Assembly (NCBI RefSeq): GCF_009711095.1
Contig: NZ_WMJZ01000032.1
Location: 1 to 46,567 of the forward strand
Length of the DNA: 46,567 bases
DNA from: Intestinirhabdus alba
GTDB taxonomy: Bacteria; Pseudomonadota; Gammaproteobacteria; Enterobacterales; Enterobacteriaceae
Reading direction: 5' to 3'
The position numbers and the translations under genes are program-made. The first letter of the stretch is position 1. Every line of letters starts with the position of its first letter. This document shows, piece by piece, positions 45,088 through 46,567 of this stretch. The notes under the pieces are model-generated. The model was not told where the DNA came from and ran no database searches. It saw only the letters and a list, made by a program, of their open reading frames with translations.

Positions 45088-46261
45088 AAAACTTATTATA
45101 AACCCGCGCCAGGCGTCCCGTACCGCTGGCGCTGACCGGGGATTCGTTTGCGCCGATAAAGACCGATTCACCCGGCTTCAGCAGCAGCCGCTGGTCGTCC
45201 TTGCTTAGCAGCGCTTCGCCTTCAACGCAGAACAGGATCGCCGCGCTCCGCTGGGCCAGGGGCGTCTCCCCGGCGCTAAGCTCATGCAGCGAGAAGGCGA
45301 AATCATCGACCGGGATGGGGAAGTCCAGCCGTGCGCCGTTTTGTACCGGCGCGGTCAGCAGGCTATCCGCCGCGCGGGCCACGAAGCTGACGTTGGCGGT
45401 CAGCTCCGGTATATCGATATATTTCGGCGTCAGCCCGGCGCGCAGGACGTTATCGGAGTTGGCCATGACCTCCAGCGCGGTTCCCTGCAGATAGGCATGG
45501 GGAGTTTCGGCGCACAGAAACATTGCTTCACCGGGGCTGAGTCGCACCACGTTGAGCAATAGCGGCGAGAAGAGGCCGCCGTCGTCCGGATAGTGGCCGG
45601 CGAGCAGGCGAACGGTCTGCCACGCCTCCTCCTGGCGGTGGCTGGCCGCCGTCCGCAGTATCCCCAGCGCGCGTTTTTTTTCCTCGCCCTGCAGAGAGAG
45701 CAGGCTGGCGAACAGCTGGCGCAGGCGCTCCGCGTCCGGCGTCGCAAGGAAGCGGGCAATCGCGGGATGCGCGTCGGCAACCGGCTGCAGCAGGGAGATC
45801 ATGTCAGGAAATTCGCGAAAGGCGTTCATCGCGAGAAACGGCGTCAGCGCAAACACCAGCTCGGGCTTGTGGTTTGGATCTTTATAGTTACGCTCGGCGG
45901 CGTCTATGGCGATCCCCGCCGCGTTTTCCCGGGCAAAACCGATCTCAGCGTTGTGTTTATTCGGGTGTACCTGAATGGAGAGCGGCCGGTCTGCGCACAG
46001 CACTTTGAACAGGAACGGCAGTTCGCCAAAACGTTCGGCCACGGCGGCACCGAGCAGGGAAGCTTTGTCATTTTCGATAACCTCACGCAGCGAGACGATC
46101 CCGCCGTCAGCGCGCCGCACCCGGGAGCTGCTCTTTGGATGCGCCCCCATCCACAGCTCCGCCATCGGCTGCCCGGTGGGGTTTTCAATGCCGTAAAGCG
46201 CGGTTAATGCGGTTTGACTTCCCCAGGCGTAGTGCTGCACCGAGTTAATAAGCTTTTGCAT
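45086..46261 (-). CDS. manA: Mannose-6-phosphate isomerase
   Basis: This cupin-type zinc enzyme interconverts mannose-6-phosphate and fructose-6-phosphate. The 391 residues equal E. coli ManA. Zinc ligands Gln97 and His99 (IQVHPNKH) and Glu134 (KPELVFAL) are present, and the C-terminus VYNKF matches. It serves mannose use and GDP-mannose supply for surface sugars. It is divergent from fumA. Confidence 0.97.
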   Translation of the reverse strand: MQKLINSVQHYAWGSQTALTALYGIENPTGQPMAELWMGAHPKSSSRVRRADGGIVSLREVIENDKASLLGAAVAERFGELPFLFKVLCADRPLSIQVHPNKHNAEIGFARENAAGIAIDAAERNYKDPNHKPELVFALTPFLAMNAFREFPDMISLLQPVADAHPAIARFLATPDAERLRQLFASLLSLQGEEKKRALGILRTAASHRQEEAWQTVRLLAGHYPDDGGLFSPLLLNVVRLSPGEAMFLCAETPHAYLQGTALEVMANSDNVLRAGLTPKYIDIPELTANVSFVARAADSLLTAPVQNGARLDFPIPVDDFAFSLHELSAGETPLAQRSAAILFCVEGEALLSKDDQRLLLKPGESVFIGANESPVSASGTGRLARVYNKF

Positions 46262-46469
46262 TATTCATGCCCTGTTTCAAAGTGAAAATGAATCCTGCTA
46301 TTAAAGCAGGAAACCCCGGTGAAGTAACCTCAGTACACAAAGCGGCGTTCTGCTCTCGGTTTTTGTTAAATAATTGTGTAAAATATGTTGCCTTGCATTT
46401 CTCCCCGGCGAGAGCCAAAGGCTCTGTTGGCCCGCAGCATAACCAGAATGCGCAGTAAGTGAGAGTCTA
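46262..46469. other. Divergent manA/fumA promoter region
   Basis: This 208-base gap should hold both promoters. An A+T-rich stretch near 46365-46395 (TTGTTAAATAATTG) resembles ArcA-type sites, which would fit anaerobic repression of fumA known in E. coli. I could not assign -10/-35 elements securely. Confidence 0.4.
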
Positions 46470-46567
46470 ATGTCGAATAAATCCTTTTATTATCAGCAAC
46501 CTTTTCCCGTCACTCAGGACGATACCGAATACTATCTGCTGACTTCCGAACACGTCAGCGTCGCTGA
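46470..46567 (+). CDS. fumA: Class I fumarase A, first 32 codons (cut by window end)
   Basis: The visible start [20 protein letters not shown] matches E. coli FumA, the oxygen-sensitive [4Fe-4S] fumarase of the TCA cycle, which lies next to manA there. The paralogue FumB has a very similar start, but the position beside manA favours fumA. The rest lies outside the window. Confidence 0.93.
   Translation, partial: MSNKSFYYQQPFPVTQDDTEYYLLTSEHVSVA

Overview
The window is chromosomal DNA of a gamma-proteobacterium of the family Enterobacteriaceae, not Escherichia coli itself but close to it. From about position 7,200 to the right end the gene order matches the E. coli K-12 segment mdtK to fumA, and the proteins I recognise are close to their K-12 counterparts in sequence and length. 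Base composition there is high in G+C, as in Enterobacter-, Klebsiella- or Cedecea-like genera. I cannot name the genus from sequence alone.

Left edge, 1-3061: an accessory type VI secretion (T6SS) block that is visibly richer in A+T. It holds the C-terminal tail of a probable VgrG, a small exported DUF4431 protein, a 554-residue three-part candidate peptidoglycan-hydrolase effector, and an exported candidate immunity protein that overlaps the effector by 4 bases. Then 3236-6739 carries a zinc alcohol dehydrogenase (YahK type) and a LysR regulator divergent from a NepI-like MFS exporter. Next are three tandem tRNA-Val(GAC) genes on the minus strand. The middle one appears to be a chimera of its two neighbours.

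Centre, 7316-32091: the mdtK-ribE-cfa-punC-punR-purR group (efflux, riboflavin, cyclopropane lipids, purine transport and control), ynhF-ydhP, sodB, mepH, grxD, rnt, the electrophile-detoxification set nemR-nemA-gloA, ydhL, sodC, slyA/slyB, then anmK-mliC-pdxH-tyrS-pdxY and gstA-dtpA. Compared with K-12, lhr, ydhF and ydhIJK are absent from their usual positions.

Right part, 32827-46567: the minus-strand chain blr-cnu-ydgK-rsxABCDGE-nth (Rsx electron-transfer complex that reduces SoxR, plus endonuclease III), then ydgJ converging on add, ydgA, manA, and the first 32 codons of fumA. The uid and mal genes that lie in this interval in K-12 are absent.

Intergenic DNA carries several dispersed palindromic repeats. 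One family has 19-bp ends of the type AGGCTGTGTCCCTTAACCG (four copies or fragments). Recognisable control sites are a PurR box, a NemR operator, a SlyA box, a strong tRNA promoter, and several intrinsic terminators.
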